Made by a program: the position numbers and the translations under genes. From a virus, in IMG/VR virus record IMGVR_UViG_3300049845_000008, positions 1 to 64,000 of that record: a DNA stretch of 64,000 bases, one strand, 5' to 3'. The first letter of the stretch is position 1. Every line of letters begins with the position of its first letter. The notes beneath the pieces were generated by a model. It was not told the DNA's origin. It searched no databases and was given only the letters and a program-made list of their open reading frames with translations. Shown here one piece after another: positions 40,597 to 49,962 of the stretch.

Positions 40597-43500
40597 TCAT
40601 TCTCCCTTCTTCACCATTTCTCTAAGAGCGAGGGTGGTGATTCCAAAAGGAATGAACACGAATCTCTTGATGCAGGAGTTGAAAGCATTGTTGGTTGTTT
40701 GACCAAATCGAATTGTGTAACCACCCCTAAACGTACCGTTGCCTTGAGCTTCTGAGGATGTTGTGGCTCTTGTTCCACAATATGCACGGAGCGTTCTTCC
40801 TTCGTCACCCCACGACATAGCCATCTTGTAGGTACCCGGCTTAGACAACTGAGGCATTGCCGCAGAGACAACAGCGTTAGAGAAGTTTATTGAGGCTGGA
40901 TTGTTGTTGTAGCCGATGGTTTGATTGCCGATGTTTCCTAAGTTTGTAATTGTCGCATAATGCCCATAGAAGTATTGCATCGTAGGGTTCTGAACGAATT
41001 CGATGTATATGGTTCCCTGACCGGTTGAAAATGCTGATGAATAAGCAGTATTAGACAACAGAACAGTCTCGACCGCTCTGGTAGCCGCTACCGTTTCGGT
41101 GTAGATGGGAGTCGTCATAATTCCAGAGGATGCTCCAACAGGCGGAATCTCAATCTGTGCAAAGTCGAGTGCAAGTTCATCACCAGAGGTTACGATTCTG
41201 ATACCACAAGCAGGATTGCTTGTGATGGAAGACAAATACACGCGAGTCCAGTTCTCATCGATTGAGAAGTCTGTCCATATCAGCCCGTCCATGCTGATCT
41301 GAACGACACCCGTGCCGGTCAGCCGCTTCACATAGATTCCCGATGCCCACCATCCGTGTCCGCGAGTGATTTGCTGAATAATGGTTGCATTGGCTCCGGT
41401 CGCGGTAAACCGTGTGGCGGTGTTTACTCTGCCGTCAATACCAGTCTCCGTCAGAGCAACGGTAGCATTGGTCTTTGTCCATGCTGATTGGGTGCCATCA
41501 CGACACCACAGAAGTTCATTGGTTCTTGCTTCCTCTTGAAACAGCCCGTTACAGACTGGCATTGTCTTGAGAAGAGCATAGTATGGATATATCTGATTGG
41601 TTGCTTCATACGTAGTGTTTGCATTGGCTTGTTCTAGCTGCGCACCCCAAATGCGAATGCCGTCCGATCCATTCGGTGTAAATGTGTTGAAGATTGAGTT
41701 TGAGTTCAGTCCTGCGCTCACGTTCAGGCTTGAACGGGGTCCAGTGAGAATGGTTCCGCGAGTGACTGTTGTTCCCGTATTTGCTTTCACCGAGCAACGA
41801 TACCAACCATCACCCACCGAATTGATTTCGGTCGTATTGGCGTAAACTCCGTTTGCGATGAGCGTTCCGGAAATCAGGTTGTAGGTCGCTGAGTGACCCA
41901 CCGGATTTGTTGCATCCGAACCAACGCCCAACATGAGCGTATGATATTCATCAGCCTTTGCGTAGACTGAGAAAGTGTGTGGTACTGTTGATGTTGTAGC
42001 CGGTCTTTGGAAGATGCCGTGGGTATTTGAGCTTACACCAGTTCCGATGAGTTTCAGTGCGTTGTTCCCACCATCCGGTGAAGGATAGAAGATTGGAGCA
42101 TATGCATATTGGGCTGTAGCGGTGGTACTGTTGGCAAAGGCTTCGTTGACATTTCCCGGCACAACCTGCGCCTTGTACAGAATCACATCGGAGTTGGCTA
42201 CGGCTACATGAGAAGGTGCGCGACCATTCACGATACTATTGCCAGTGAAAGATATGGTCAAACCGGCTGCGCCGGAAGTCAGATTCGAAGTGGCTGTCAT
42301 TATCAAATCGTAGACACCATTACCTACGCTAATAATGCTTGGAGTACAGTTGAAGGAGTTTTCAATTGCTCCGGTGGTGACGTTGAAGTTGGCAAATGAG
42401 TTTGGGAAGTTTGATCCACTACCAGAAAGCTGAATGATGGATTGAGCATTTGCGCCAGTTCCTTTCTTGACACGCACACTACTTGTATATTCTGTTCCGG
42501 AGTATGATTGAAAACCGGCACTGGCAATCATGTGTTGCGATGAACCCACTGTTGCGGTAAACACATTTGCGCCGGGAGAGCCGGTGACAGATCCGCCTGT
42601 TTTTGTCCAGTTAGACAGTGAGAAATCTTCAGACGATTGCACCAAACTTGCCTTGATGTTTGCAGATAGAGCGGTCCAATAGATGTAGAAGTCTTCCGAA
42701 GAAACAAGAAGATTCTTACTGGACGTATTCGCCATGTAGGACGAAAGTGGTCCTTCTTCAAACTGCGCACCCCAAATGTACATGTATTTGGTAGGGTCGC
42801 CAGTGTACGTGGCTTGTCCATCGGCTGTATTGATGTACAGGTTAGGGTTCAAGCTATTCGTTACTGATGTAAACGTGACAGAGCAACGATACCACCCGTT
42901 TCCAACATTGGCGATTGCGGCTGTGTGGAGAGAGTTTGCCGTTGCGACGGTTCCGCCTGCAATATTGAACCATGTTCTTACACCACCATCAGGACTCAAG
43001 GAAATGAAATCTCTATTTCCTTGCTTCACATAGTAACTCAGCGTGTACACTTTACCGGGAATGAATGCGACTATGTTTGGCGACCGGTTCAGAATGTGGT
43101 TGTTATTAACAGAGGTTTCTGAAAGCTTGGCTGCGGTGTATGAACCATCCGGAGCGGTGGTTTCCGGAGTGTCCGGAATGAGTGTTGTCGATCCTCCTGC
43201 GGTTGACCAATTGGCACCAACGAAATTATCTGAGGATGGAATGATGTTCTTATTCGTCCATGAACAGAACTGCCAGTCGAAACGCGGCAGTCCGTAATTG
43301 GTTTCGATGAATGGTGAAGCAGAAGCACCTGCCTCAATTTGTACACCCCAAACATACACACTGGATATATCGTCGCCAGTATAGGTGAAGTTGAGTGCGT
43401 CGGTTACTTGCTGTGCCAGAGAAAAGAAAGCACTGGATACGCCCGATGATTGAGCGACCCAAGAAACCACGCAGCGATACCAACCATCACCAACATCCGT

Positions 43501-44154
43501 AATAGAGGCAGTGGCAGAACCGGTTCCATTGACGCTTGTGGCTGTTCCGTTTTGAAGGTCGAACACTCCACCAGATGATCCGCTGACAGCAAAGTTTCCA
43601 TATATCTGAAAGAATCGACTACCGACACCCGCTTTAGCATAAGCAGAATATGTGTAGGTGTTGCCACCGACAACAGTGACAACAGCAGCACTTGTCACCA
43701 ATTGATGAACAGATGAAACGCTACTCTCTGTGATCAGACAGGCTGACAGAGAACCATTTGGCGCAGGAAAATTCTCACCCAAATAAACGTTGTTTTTCTG
43801 CCATACGTTATTGTCACCAAACCTTTGATATGCTCCTGACAAAATTTGATTTGGATTGGTCGTTGAATACTTCAACAGACCGTCTTGCCCAATATAGCTG
43901 CCGTTGGATGGACGAGTGAAGATGATCTGATCCATCGCGCTGCCCTTACCAAACCCCTTTACGTATCCAATGTTGTTGGAGAAGTCAAGGTCGATGGTGG
44001 CTCCCGGCAGAATGCCGATATCCTTGTATTCGCCTTCTGTGATTGGAAGCGTTCTGAGCTTCTTGCGCAGATTCGGACCACGCGAAAGGGCTGATCCTTG
44101 CACAGCAAGGTCAGTCGTCATGCGATTCAGCCCATGGGATAGCTTTTCACTCAT
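40597..44154 (-). CDS. Multi-domain tail fibre/adhesin with repeated carbohydrate-binding-like modules (1185 aa)
   Basis: An 1185-residue protein with an N-terminal attachment domain (1-100) and then at least four tandem CBM-like beta-sandwich modules of about 180 residues. Each has a WYRC or related turn (DVGDGWYRCVVSW, NVGNGWYRCSVTF, SVGDGWYRCSVKA, SVGNGVYDLIMTA) and an ending YVWGVQIEAG/YIWGAQFEEG/RIWGAQLEQA. A fifth, divergent module and a C-terminal LamG-like domain follow. Such modules bind polysaccharides, so it is probably an adhesin for a host capsule, LPS or exopolysaccharide. No catalytic residues were recognised. The gene is followed by the 148-residue one. Confidence 0.8.
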   Translation of the reverse strand: MSEKLSHGLNRMTTDLAVQGSALSRGPNLRKKLRTLPITEGEYKDIGILPGATIDLDFSNNIGYVKGFGKGSAMDQIIFTRPSNGSYIGQDGLLKYSTTNPNQILSGAYQRFGDNNVWQKNNVYLGENFPAPNGSLSACLITESSVSSVHQLVTSAAVVTVVGGNTYTYSAYAKAGVGSRFFQIYGNFAVSGSSGGVFDLQNGTATSVNGTGSATASITDVGDGWYRCVVSWVAQSSGVSSAFFSLAQQVTDALNFTYTGDDISSVYVWGVQIEAGASASPFIETNYGLPRFDWQFCSWTNKNIIPSSDNFVGANWSTAGGSTTLIPDTPETTAPDGSYTAAKLSETSVNNNHILNRSPNIVAFIPGKVYTLSYYVKQGNRDFISLSPDGGVRTWFNIAGGTVATANSLHTAAIANVGNGWYRCSVTFTSVTNSLNPNLYINTADGQATYTGDPTKYMYIWGAQFEEGPLSSYMANTSSKNLLVSSEDFYIYWTALSANIKASLVQSSEDFSLSNWTKTGGSVTGSPGANVFTATVGSSQHMIASAGFQSYSGTEYTSSVRVKKGTGANAQSIIQLSGSGSNFPNSFANFNVTTGAIENSFNCTPSIISVGNGVYDLIMTATSNLTSGAAGLTISFTGNSIVNGRAPSHVAVANSDVILYKAQVVPGNVNEAFANSTTATAQYAYAPIFYPSPDGGNNALKLIGTGVSSNTHGIFQRPATTSTVPHTFSVYAKADEYHTLMLGVGSDATNPVGHSATYNLISGTLIANGVYANTTEINSVGDGWYRCSVKANTGTTVTRGTILTGPRSSLNVSAGLNSNSIFNTFTPNGSDGIRIWGAQLEQANANTTYEATNQIYPYYALLKTMPVCNGLFQEEARTNELLWCRDGTQSAWTKTNATVALTETGIDGRVNTATRFTATGANATIIQQITRGHGWWASGIYVKRLTGTGVVQISMDGLIWTDFSIDENWTRVYLSSITSNPACGIRIVTSGDELALDFAQIEIPPVGASSGIMTTPIYTETVAATRAVETVLLSNTAYSSAFSTGQGTIYIEFVQNPTMQYFYGHYATITNLGNIGNQTIGYNNNPASINFSNAVVSAAMPQLSKPGTYKMAMSWGDEGRTLRAYCGTRATTSSEAQGNGTFRGGYTIRFGQTTNNAFNSCIKRFVFIPFGITTLALREMVKKGE

Positions 44155-44168
44155 GGTGAGTTAGACTC

Positions 44169-44588
44169 TTAGTAGTCTTCAGCCATCGCAACAAACGTCA
44201 TCGACCTACCGGCTGTGATAGCGACCTGAGAATTGGCTCTCAGCACATAGCCTGCGGGAAGTGGCAGCACGCGCTTTCCGTTCGCATCGTATGGAAGCGA
44301 AGGGAATAGAGTACCACCGAGAAGATCAGTGGTTGCGGTAGTACCGTTGTTACCGGCAGCAACCGCAACTTGCGTAGAGCCGATGTAGATATCCTGTGCG
44401 CCATCGTGAACATAGATGTTGACAGTTCTTGCGGCTGTGTCGGTGGAAACGGCATGAAGTGACTTCACAACAGAATCATTCGTTCCAGCCGTGAATACGT
44501 TCACGATGCCAGTGCCGTTGGCATTGACGAGAACATTGGCTGTCAGCTTGAAATTCTGCGTGAAATAGAGGTTAGTTGACTTTGGCAT
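44169..44588 (-). CDS. Small structural protein (139 aa)
   Basis: A 139-residue beta-rich protein (MPKSTNLYFTQNFKLTANVL, GTNDSVVKSLHAVS, PAGYVLRANSQVAITA) of the type that forms small trimeric fibre or baseplate tips. No catalytic motif. It starts one base from the stop of the 306-residue collagen-like gene and precedes the large lectin-like gene by 14 bases. Role inferred as virion component. Confidence 0.6.
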   Translation of the reverse strand: MPKSTNLYFTQNFKLTANVLVNANGTGIVNVFTAGTNDSVVKSLHAVSTDTAARTVNIYVHDGAQDIYIGSTQVAVAAGNNGTTATTDLLGGTLFPSLPYDANGKRVLPLPAGYVLRANSQVAITAGRSMTFVAMAEDY

Positions 44589-44589
44589 G

Positions 44590-45510
44590 TTAGTATCCCG
44601 TTAAAATTAGATTGGTGAGGGTTTGAAGAGGAACGGTGTTTGCATCAGCCCCGGTTGTTCCCTGAATACCTTGTGCACCCGATCCTGTGGTTCCCTGCAA
44701 ACCAAAGGATCCCTGAATACCGGTTAAACCCTGAATGCCCGTGGTTCCTTGAATGCCTTGTGCACCAGTGATACCTTGCAGTCCACTGAAACCCTGAATG
44801 CCCGTTGCTCCTTGAGAGCCTGTGATGCCTTGAGAGCCTGTGATGCCTTGTAGTCCAACAGAACCCTGTGTGCCTGTGGCTCCTTGAATACCGGTCGATC
44901 CTTGAGTTCCGATGGCTCCCTGCGATCCTGTCGATCCCTGAGTACCTGTCGAACCCTGAATACCAGTGAGTCCCTGTGTTCCGATGATGCCTTGCGTTCC
45001 GTCAGAACCTTGAATGCCTGTCGATCCCTGAGTACCGGTGGCACCCTGAACACCCGCACCCGTGACACCCTGAACACCATAGAATCCCTGAATACCGGTC
45101 GCGCCTTGCGATCCCGAACCCGTTGCACCCTGAAGTCCCTGAAGTCCTGTGGCACCCTGTACACCGTCGATGATGCCGATGGAAGTGAAGATACGAGCTT
45201 CGACCGTATCACCTTCGTCGGGAGCGACCACAAAGTTAAGGGTATTCCCCGAGAGTGTGTAATGAGTATTAGGAACCTGAACGACACCGTTGAGGGTGAC
45301 GATGATAAAGTCAGTTCCGTAAGGACGATGGCTCAGAACATAGGAAGACTCAGCTACGCCTGCGACAAACGTATCGCTGATGATGGTAGTGTTACCATCC
45401 GTACCGTCCGATCCCGGCACGCCTGCGCGAATGTTGATGGTTCCTAGGGACGATACCGGGGATACCTCAACCTTGCCGACGCGATTCTGAGACTTGATTT
45501 CAACCTTCAT
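44590..45510 (-). CDS. Collagen-like fibre protein (306 aa)
   Basis: A 306-residue protein with a beta domain (1-110; YVLSHRPYGTDFIIVTLNGV) and a collagen-like Gly-X-Y region from about 115 to 285 ([18 protein letters not shown]-type). The last part is short (NTVPLQTLTNLILTGY). The N-terminal domain is the type that fixes short fibres to the baseplate. It overlaps the next upstream gene stop by one base (45510). Transcription comes from the late promoter at 45867-45873. Confidence 0.8.
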   Translation of the reverse strand: MKVEIKSQNRVGKVEVSPVSSLGTINIRAGVPGSDGTDGNTTIISDTFVAGVAESSYVLSHRPYGTDFIIVTLNGVVQVPNTHYTLSGNTLNFVVAPDEGDTVEARIFTSIGIIDGVQGATGLQGLQGATGSGSQGATGIQGFYGVQGVTGAGVQGATGTQGSTGIQGSDGTQGIIGTQGLTGIQGSTGTQGSTGSQGAIGTQGSTGIQGATGTQGSVGLQGITGSQGITGSQGATGIQGFSGLQGITGAQGIQGTTGIQGLTGIQGSFGLQGTTGSGAQGIQGTTGADANTVPLQTLTNLILTGY

Positions 45511-45839
45511 TACCTAGTGACCTGTGGCGTAATCGTGACAATGCCTTCGATGACGCGAATGGTCACGTTGGAACTGTCTGTCATTTTGAGGTCGTAGAGA
45601 TACCGTCCCGGCTTGATGTTGGCTGTGTTGGCTGCGGGAATGGAGAGGCGAACCAATCCGTTTGCGGCGTCTTCTTTCGTGACCGTGATGATGGCTGTCG
45701 CGTTGACCGAGTAATAGGACTTACGAATTTCAGCCGAAAACGTACTGTCGGTGATGTTGATCACCGAGTTGTCGTCGTTCGTTAGATTGATGGTAGACGA
45801 AAATGTTGCGCCTTGATCAATGGTGAGTTCTGCATACAT
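45510..45839 (-). CDS. Baseplate/fibre beta-domain protein (109 aa)
   Basis: A 109-residue beta protein, MYAELTIDQGATFSSTINLT, resembling small N-terminal domains of phage baseplate proteins (BppU-like). Contains strands SVNATAIITVTKED and RYLYDLKMTDSSNVTIR. It begins a late unit with the collagen-like gene; a CTAAATA lies 28 bases upstream. Function likely structural, attachment of the following fibre. Confidence 0.6.
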   Translation of the reverse strand: MYAELTIDQGATFSSTINLTNDDNSVINITDSTFSAEIRKSYYSVNATAIITVTKEDAANGLVRLSIPAANTANIKPGRYLYDLKMTDSSNVTIRVIEGIVTITPQVTR

Positions 45840-45866
45840 GTGGAACGTTCCTCTGAGGATTCCAGT

Positions 45867-45873
45867 TATTTAG
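45867..45873 (-). promoter_or_regulatory. Late promoter CTAAATA for the 109-residue gene
   Basis: CTAAATA on the minus strand lies 28 bases upstream of ATG 45839. Confidence 0.73.
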
Positions 45874-45883
45874 GCGTAAGGGA

Positions 45884-47107
45884 TTACGTACCACCTTCGA
45901 CGGTCGCGGTTGCCACTATGTAGCAATTGACATTGGCTACAGTAACGTTATCACTGCGTCTGCGGAACTCCAACCAACCCGTCGCAGTAGAATCTGCTTG
46001 TCCTAATCCAGTCTTTTTCGCATAGCAACCCCAAGACAAATCGTTTGAGACTTGATGCCATGTGTTTGCGGTATTGCCAAGAAGTGTGGTGTTGCCCGTG
46101 GCTGCAATTCTGGTAAATCGAACATCAAAGTTCGATGTAATCGTGGAGTCTGACGAAGAAAACAATCTTTTCAGCCATGTCTGATAATATCCAGAAGACC
46201 CATTGGCTGTGGCGTACACGAATGAACTAGCCTCGGCTGAACCCGGATCAAATCCCATCGCATCAGCAAAATATTCAAATGCAGTCTTTCCCGTAGGGTA
46301 GGTATTTCCTTTGAATCCCATCTCATCGGCACCCAAGAAATCTCTTATCTTGATGGTTCCGGAGGCTGGAATGAATCCATTATACCCCACGGCTGTTGGA
46401 CTGGTCACATAGCTGCCACCGCGTAGAAATGCTCTCAGATTATTAGCGGTCGAGTTGGTATACCACGTTAGCCTAACCTGCCCGGCTGCGCCGTCGCCAC
46501 CCGTAGTGATGGTGGAGTTAGCAGGACCGCCACCACCACCGGGCGCGGTGCCGTCGAGAGTCGGCGCACCACCTGCGCCGCCACTGGATCCTGCACCTCC
46601 GGATGACACGTTACCGTTCGCACCGGCTGTGTTGACAACATTCAGTTCCATGTATGAGTGTATGGTTGAATTAACACCTCCCGCCAAACCAGAATCCGTT
46701 TTTCCACCGCTGCCACCGTCTGCGGTCAGTGTGGCGCTACCATAACCCGGAACACTGTTGGCAGAAGAAAATCCACCAGAGGAACCATTGGCACTAGAAG
46801 CACCACCTGCGCCACCCGTACCGACTTTATATCCGATTGAGGTTGTGCCGGGAATAACAGGCACAGTGACACTGAGATAAGCACCACCGCCGCCACCATA
46901 CTCTGAAAAGATAGCATTGTAGCCGCGACCACCGCCACCGCCACCCCACAATTCGATCTTACACCAGACAGCATCCGAAGGAGCGGTCGAATATCCAGTA
47001 GCCCCGGAAGTGGTGTATGTGTCCGTGCGCGAGACACCACCATAGGTGTACGCATCCCTGATATCAGAGAGGAAGATCGTCCCCGAATTAGCAATACCGC
47101 GACCCAT
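45884..47107 (-). CDS. Glycine-rich adhesin-like fibre protein (407 aa)
   Basis: A 407-residue protein. Residues 50-220 have repeated polyglycine patches (WGGGGGGRG, YGGGGGAY, GGAGGASSANGSSGG, PGGGGGPANS), a composition seen in the gp38 adhesins of T2-type phages and in polyglycine-II fibre tips. The C-terminal half (from about 240) is a beta domain with Trp, Asn and Thr (FEYFADAMGFDPGSAEAS). It starts three bases after the stop of the large S74-type fibre. It is probably a receptor-binding tip or associated adhesin. This is inferred from composition, not from close homology. Confidence 0.6.
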   Translation of the reverse strand: MGRGIANSGTIFLSDIRDAYTYGGVSRTDTYTTSGATGYSTAPSDAVWCKIELWGGGGGGRGYNAIFSEYGGGGGAYLSVTVPVIPGTTSIGYKVGTGGAGGASSANGSSGGFSSANSVPGYGSATLTADGGSGGKTDSGLAGGVNSTIHSYMELNVVNTAGANGNVSSGGAGSSGGAGGAPTLDGTAPGGGGGPANSTITTGGDGAAGQVRLTWYTNSTANNLRAFLRGGSYVTSPTAVGYNGFIPASGTIKIRDFLGADEMGFKGNTYPTGKTAFEYFADAMGFDPGSAEASSFVYATANGSSGYYQTWLKRLFSSSDSTITSNFDVRFTRIAATGNTTLLGNTANTWHQVSNDLSWGCYAKKTGLGQADSTATGWLEFRRRSDNVTVANVNCYIVATATVEGGT

Positions 47108-47109
47108 GA

Positions 47110-49740
47110 TTACTTCCCTTCAAGAACTTTGATACGTTCGCTCAGTTCCTTGATGGCTTCTAGCAGGACAGGAACCAGTCGGTCGTAGGACACGCGGAGA
47201 TATCCGGCGCTGTCTTCGTGCACGGCTTCTGGCAATACAGCCAGAACTTCCTGTGCGATCACACCGATTTCATTACCCGTGGTGTTCTCATAGCCAATTT
47301 CAAGTGCAAGATCGTTCCAACGATACTTGATCGTGTGAATCTTCTCTAGTGTGTCAACGGCATTCTCGACGTTTCCAACAATGTTCTTGAGTCGAATATC
47401 GGACGTTGCAGCGAAGTCGGTCGCATACACAATTCCGGCATTCATGTAGACCACGCCGTTGTTGATGTATGGAGTGTAGTTAGCACCGGCAGACTGAACA
47501 CCGACTAGCTGCCAGTTTCCACCCGTGCTTGTGGTCGCGTTAATTGCGGTCGAAGGACCGGTGGAACCTTGCGTTCCTTGGCGACCCTGCAAACCCTGAA
47601 TGCCCTGTAGACCAGTGATACCCTGTGCGCCAGTGGTTCCTTGAGTACCGGTTGCGCCCTGCGTACCCGTAGCACCCTGCGTTCCGGCACCCGTGGTACC
47701 TTGCAGACCTAGCGTACCCTGAGAACCGGTAAAGCCTTGCAGCCCTTGAATACCCTGAATGCCTGTGGTACCCTGAGAACCGGTTGCACCTTGCGTACCC
47801 GCGCCTGTGATACCTTGCAGACCTGTCGAACCTTGAATACCGGTCGCGCCCTGCGTACCGATACCAGACGTTCCTTGTGCGCCAGTAGTACCTTGCGTGC
47901 CTGCACCAGTGAGTCCCTGAATACCGGTGGCTCCCTGTGTACCTGTGCCGGTCGTACCTTGAATACCTGTCGAACCCGTGGTGCCTTGGCGACCCTGAAT
48001 ACCTTGAATACCCTGAATACCTTGTGCACCGTCCGAACCGATGAAGCCGTTGATACCCTGTGCACCGGTTGCACCCTGAATACCCTGTGGTCCGAGCAAT
48101 GCAGGATTAGAGTTATCGACGGCGAACGAAATGTTTGCGTTACCGTTGATGCCTGCGCCCACCGTGACGAGAACCGTCGCAGTGTTGTTGAAGTTGATGC
48201 CGTTTGCCTTCGCAATGGTCGAGCCGGTGTTGGCTGAGACACGTACCGTGTTGGCTGCACTGTTCGAAGATACGAGTGCGGCAATCGCGTTGATGTTCGC
48301 AGCGTTGACGAGCAAGGCGGATGCGACGTTGCCGGTATCGGTCGAGTAGACAGTCTGGACGTTGGCACTGGTGATCAGTGTTGAATACGTGCCTAGATCG
48401 TTTGCAGTTGCTCGCCACGTATTAGAGGTAGTGGAGAATGCAATCTGAGCGTTACCGTTTGTCGTGCCTTGGAACACACCGAACGAACCGTCGCCGCGAG
48501 TCGTCTGAGCAACGCGCAGTCTGTAGGATGAAGAGTCCGATTCGGATGGTGCAGAGATTGGATCCTTTACCGTGAGGCTTGTGACTTCCAGAGTCGCGAT
48601 GTTTGCAAGAATAACGTTTGCTCTGGTAGTGACATTCAGCAAGCCAATCGATGCGTTAGTGGTGACACTGTTCGCAGTCGATACGTTAGCAAAGTTGGCT
48701 GTTGCACCCGCAGCCGCGACGTTCAGAGTTGCAACGTTTGCGGTGACGATGTTGGCGAGGACTGCGTTTGCGCGAGTTGTGACGTTCAGCGTGCCGATGG
48801 ATGCGTTGGTCGTCGTCGTGTTTGCGAGCGTGACGTTCGCAAAGTTAGCGGTTGCACCGGCTGCGGCGACGTTCAGTGTCGCGACATTGGCTGTGACAAC
48901 GTTGGCGAGAACCGCATTCGCAGCAGTGGTGACAACCAATGTGCCGATAGAAGCATTGGTCGTGATCGTGTTTGCGAGTGTGACGTTGGCGAAGTTCGCG
49001 ACGGAACCCGTGGCTGCGACGTTCAGTGTGGTGACGTTGGCTACGGTAGCGACGAACTTGGTATAGACGTTCATGACCGATGCAACGGCATTGGTCGTAT
49101 TAGAGTTAGAAGTAAAGACGTTGGCGAAGTTCGCGGTTGCGCCGGTCGTGTTCGCGTGGAGCGTCAGAACGTTCTGAGTGGTCGTGTTGGCTAGTGTGAT
49201 GCGAGCGTTGCCAATTGTAGCTACGTTGGATACCTGAATGTTGCCGGTGATGTAGACGTTGGAACTGTTAGCCACCGAACGAACGACAAACACGTTGGCT
49301 ACGTTCATGATCACGTTGCCGTTGGCATAGGTTCCAGAAGTTTCGATGAATCCGGATGCGTTGACGTTGGCTAGCGACGAGAATGTGTTGTTGTAGAGGA
49401 AGCGAGTACGAGTGTTGCCGTTGGCATGAATCGTGCCGTCGCCTGCGCGGAACTTGATATCCAGAGAGTCAGAGTACAGGTAGGCTGCACCACCGTCCTG
49501 TTCGAAGTTCTTAAGCGAAACCTTACCCGATACGCGAGCGTCAGCCGTAACGTCCAACATCGTGCCGGTGGCGTTGGCTAGAACCAGTTTACCTACGGTG
49601 AAGGTGACGTTTCCGACTGGCTTGGTGAATTCACCACGCGCAATTTCATTAACGTCGTTCGCCATTAGGTTGTCACGGATTCTCCAAACCTCAAAGGTAT
49701 TGGTAGTTTGGATGATCGTGCTGTTTGATACATTAGCCAT
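47110..49740 (-). CDS. Tail fibre with 50-residue repeats, collagen-like stem and S74-type chaperone (876 aa)
   Basis: An 876-residue fibre. Residues 1-185 attach to the baseplate. Residues about 240-388 are 50-residue repeats (NASIGTLxVTTxANAVLAN, NVATLNVAAAGATANFANV). Residues about 550-700 are collagen-like. The C-terminal 97 residues from Ser780 (SDIRLKNIVG...) form a Peptidase S74 / intramolecular chaperone domain, which in family members cleaves itself off after trimer folding, with the Ser of the SD pair as nucleophile. The QEVLAVLPEAV and YDRLVPVLLEAIKEL helices are typical. It follows the coiled-coil gene by three bases. Confidence 0.85.
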   Translation of the reverse strand: MANVSNSTIIQTTNTFEVWRIRDNLMANDVNEIARGEFTKPVGNVTFTVGKLVLANATGTMLDVTADARVSGKVSLKNFEQDGGAAYLYSDSLDIKFRAGDGTIHANGNTRTRFLYNNTFSSLANVNASGFIETSGTYANGNVIMNVANVFVVRSVANSSNVYITGNIQVSNVATIGNARITLANTTTQNVLTLHANTTGATANFANVFTSNSNTTNAVASVMNVYTKFVATVANVTTLNVAATGSVANFANVTLANTITTNASIGTLVVTTAANAVLANVVTANVATLNVAAAGATANFANVTLANTTTTNASIGTLNVTTRANAVLANIVTANVATLNVAAAGATANFANVSTANSVTTNASIGLLNVTTRANVILANIATLEVTSLTVKDPISAPSESDSSSYRLRVAQTTRGDGSFGVFQGTTNGNAQIAFSTTSNTWRATANDLGTYSTLITSANVQTVYSTDTGNVASALLVNAANINAIAALVSSNSAANTVRVSANTGSTIAKANGINFNNTATVLVTVGAGINGNANISFAVDNSNPALLGPQGIQGATGAQGINGFIGSDGAQGIQGIQGIQGRQGTTGSTGIQGTTGTGTQGATGIQGLTGAGTQGTTGAQGTSGIGTQGATGIQGSTGLQGITGAGTQGATGSQGTTGIQGIQGLQGFTGSQGTLGLQGTTGAGTQGATGTQGATGTQGTTGAQGITGLQGIQGLQGRQGTQGSTGPSTAINATTSTGGNWQLVGVQSAGANYTPYINNGVVYMNAGIVYATDFAATSDIRLKNIVGNVENAVDTLEKIHTIKYRWNDLALEIGYENTTGNEIGVIAQEVLAVLPEAVHEDSAGYLRVSYDRLVPVLLEAIKELSERIKVLEGK
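48579..49023 (-). repeat. Tandem 150-bp (50-residue) repeats in the fibre gene
   Basis: Within the 876-residue fibre, residues 240-388 are about three copies of a 50-residue unit, with the pattern NASIGTL, ANAVLAN, TANVATLNVAA, GATANFANV. Two copies are nearly identical at protein level. An older, degenerate copy may precede them (190-240). The unit probably forms a beta-helical or triple-stranded rod. Confidence 0.8.
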
Positions 49741-49743
49741 TTG

Positions 49744-49962
49744 TTATCTTCTCTGTGTCAGGAGTTGTCCCAACAGTTCCTTGATTTCGGAAATGTCGTT
49801 CTTGATGGTATTTATCTCTTCCTCTTGAGCCTTTCGCTTACGAAGAGCTTCCATCTTCTGCTCATGGGTTCTGAGTTGTGAACGGTCGGTGTTCAGGATG
49901 GCGAAGTTTCCGGCATCCCGAATGAGTCGCTCATTTTCCCGCACTTTGAGTTTCATGTTCAT
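49744..49962 (-). CDS. Coiled-coil tail protein (72 aa)
   Basis: A 72-residue helical, highly charged protein (MNMKLKVRENERLIRDAGNF, EALRKRKAQEEEINTIKND). The start is taken at ATG 49962, sharing a base with the stop of the preceding gene (TGATG); an earlier in-frame ATG at 50004 would lie inside that gene. The heptad pattern from about residue 25 points to a coiled coil, perhaps a fibre or baseplate adaptor, or a chaperone of the next fibre. Small proteins of this type are frequent at this place in marine T4-like phages, from memory. An ATAAATA (49809-49815) lies within it and could drive the fibre gene. Confidence 0.65.
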   Translation of the reverse strand: MNMKLKVRENERLIRDAGNFAILNTDRSQLRTHEQKMEALRKRKAQEEEINTIKNDISEIKELLGQLLTQRR

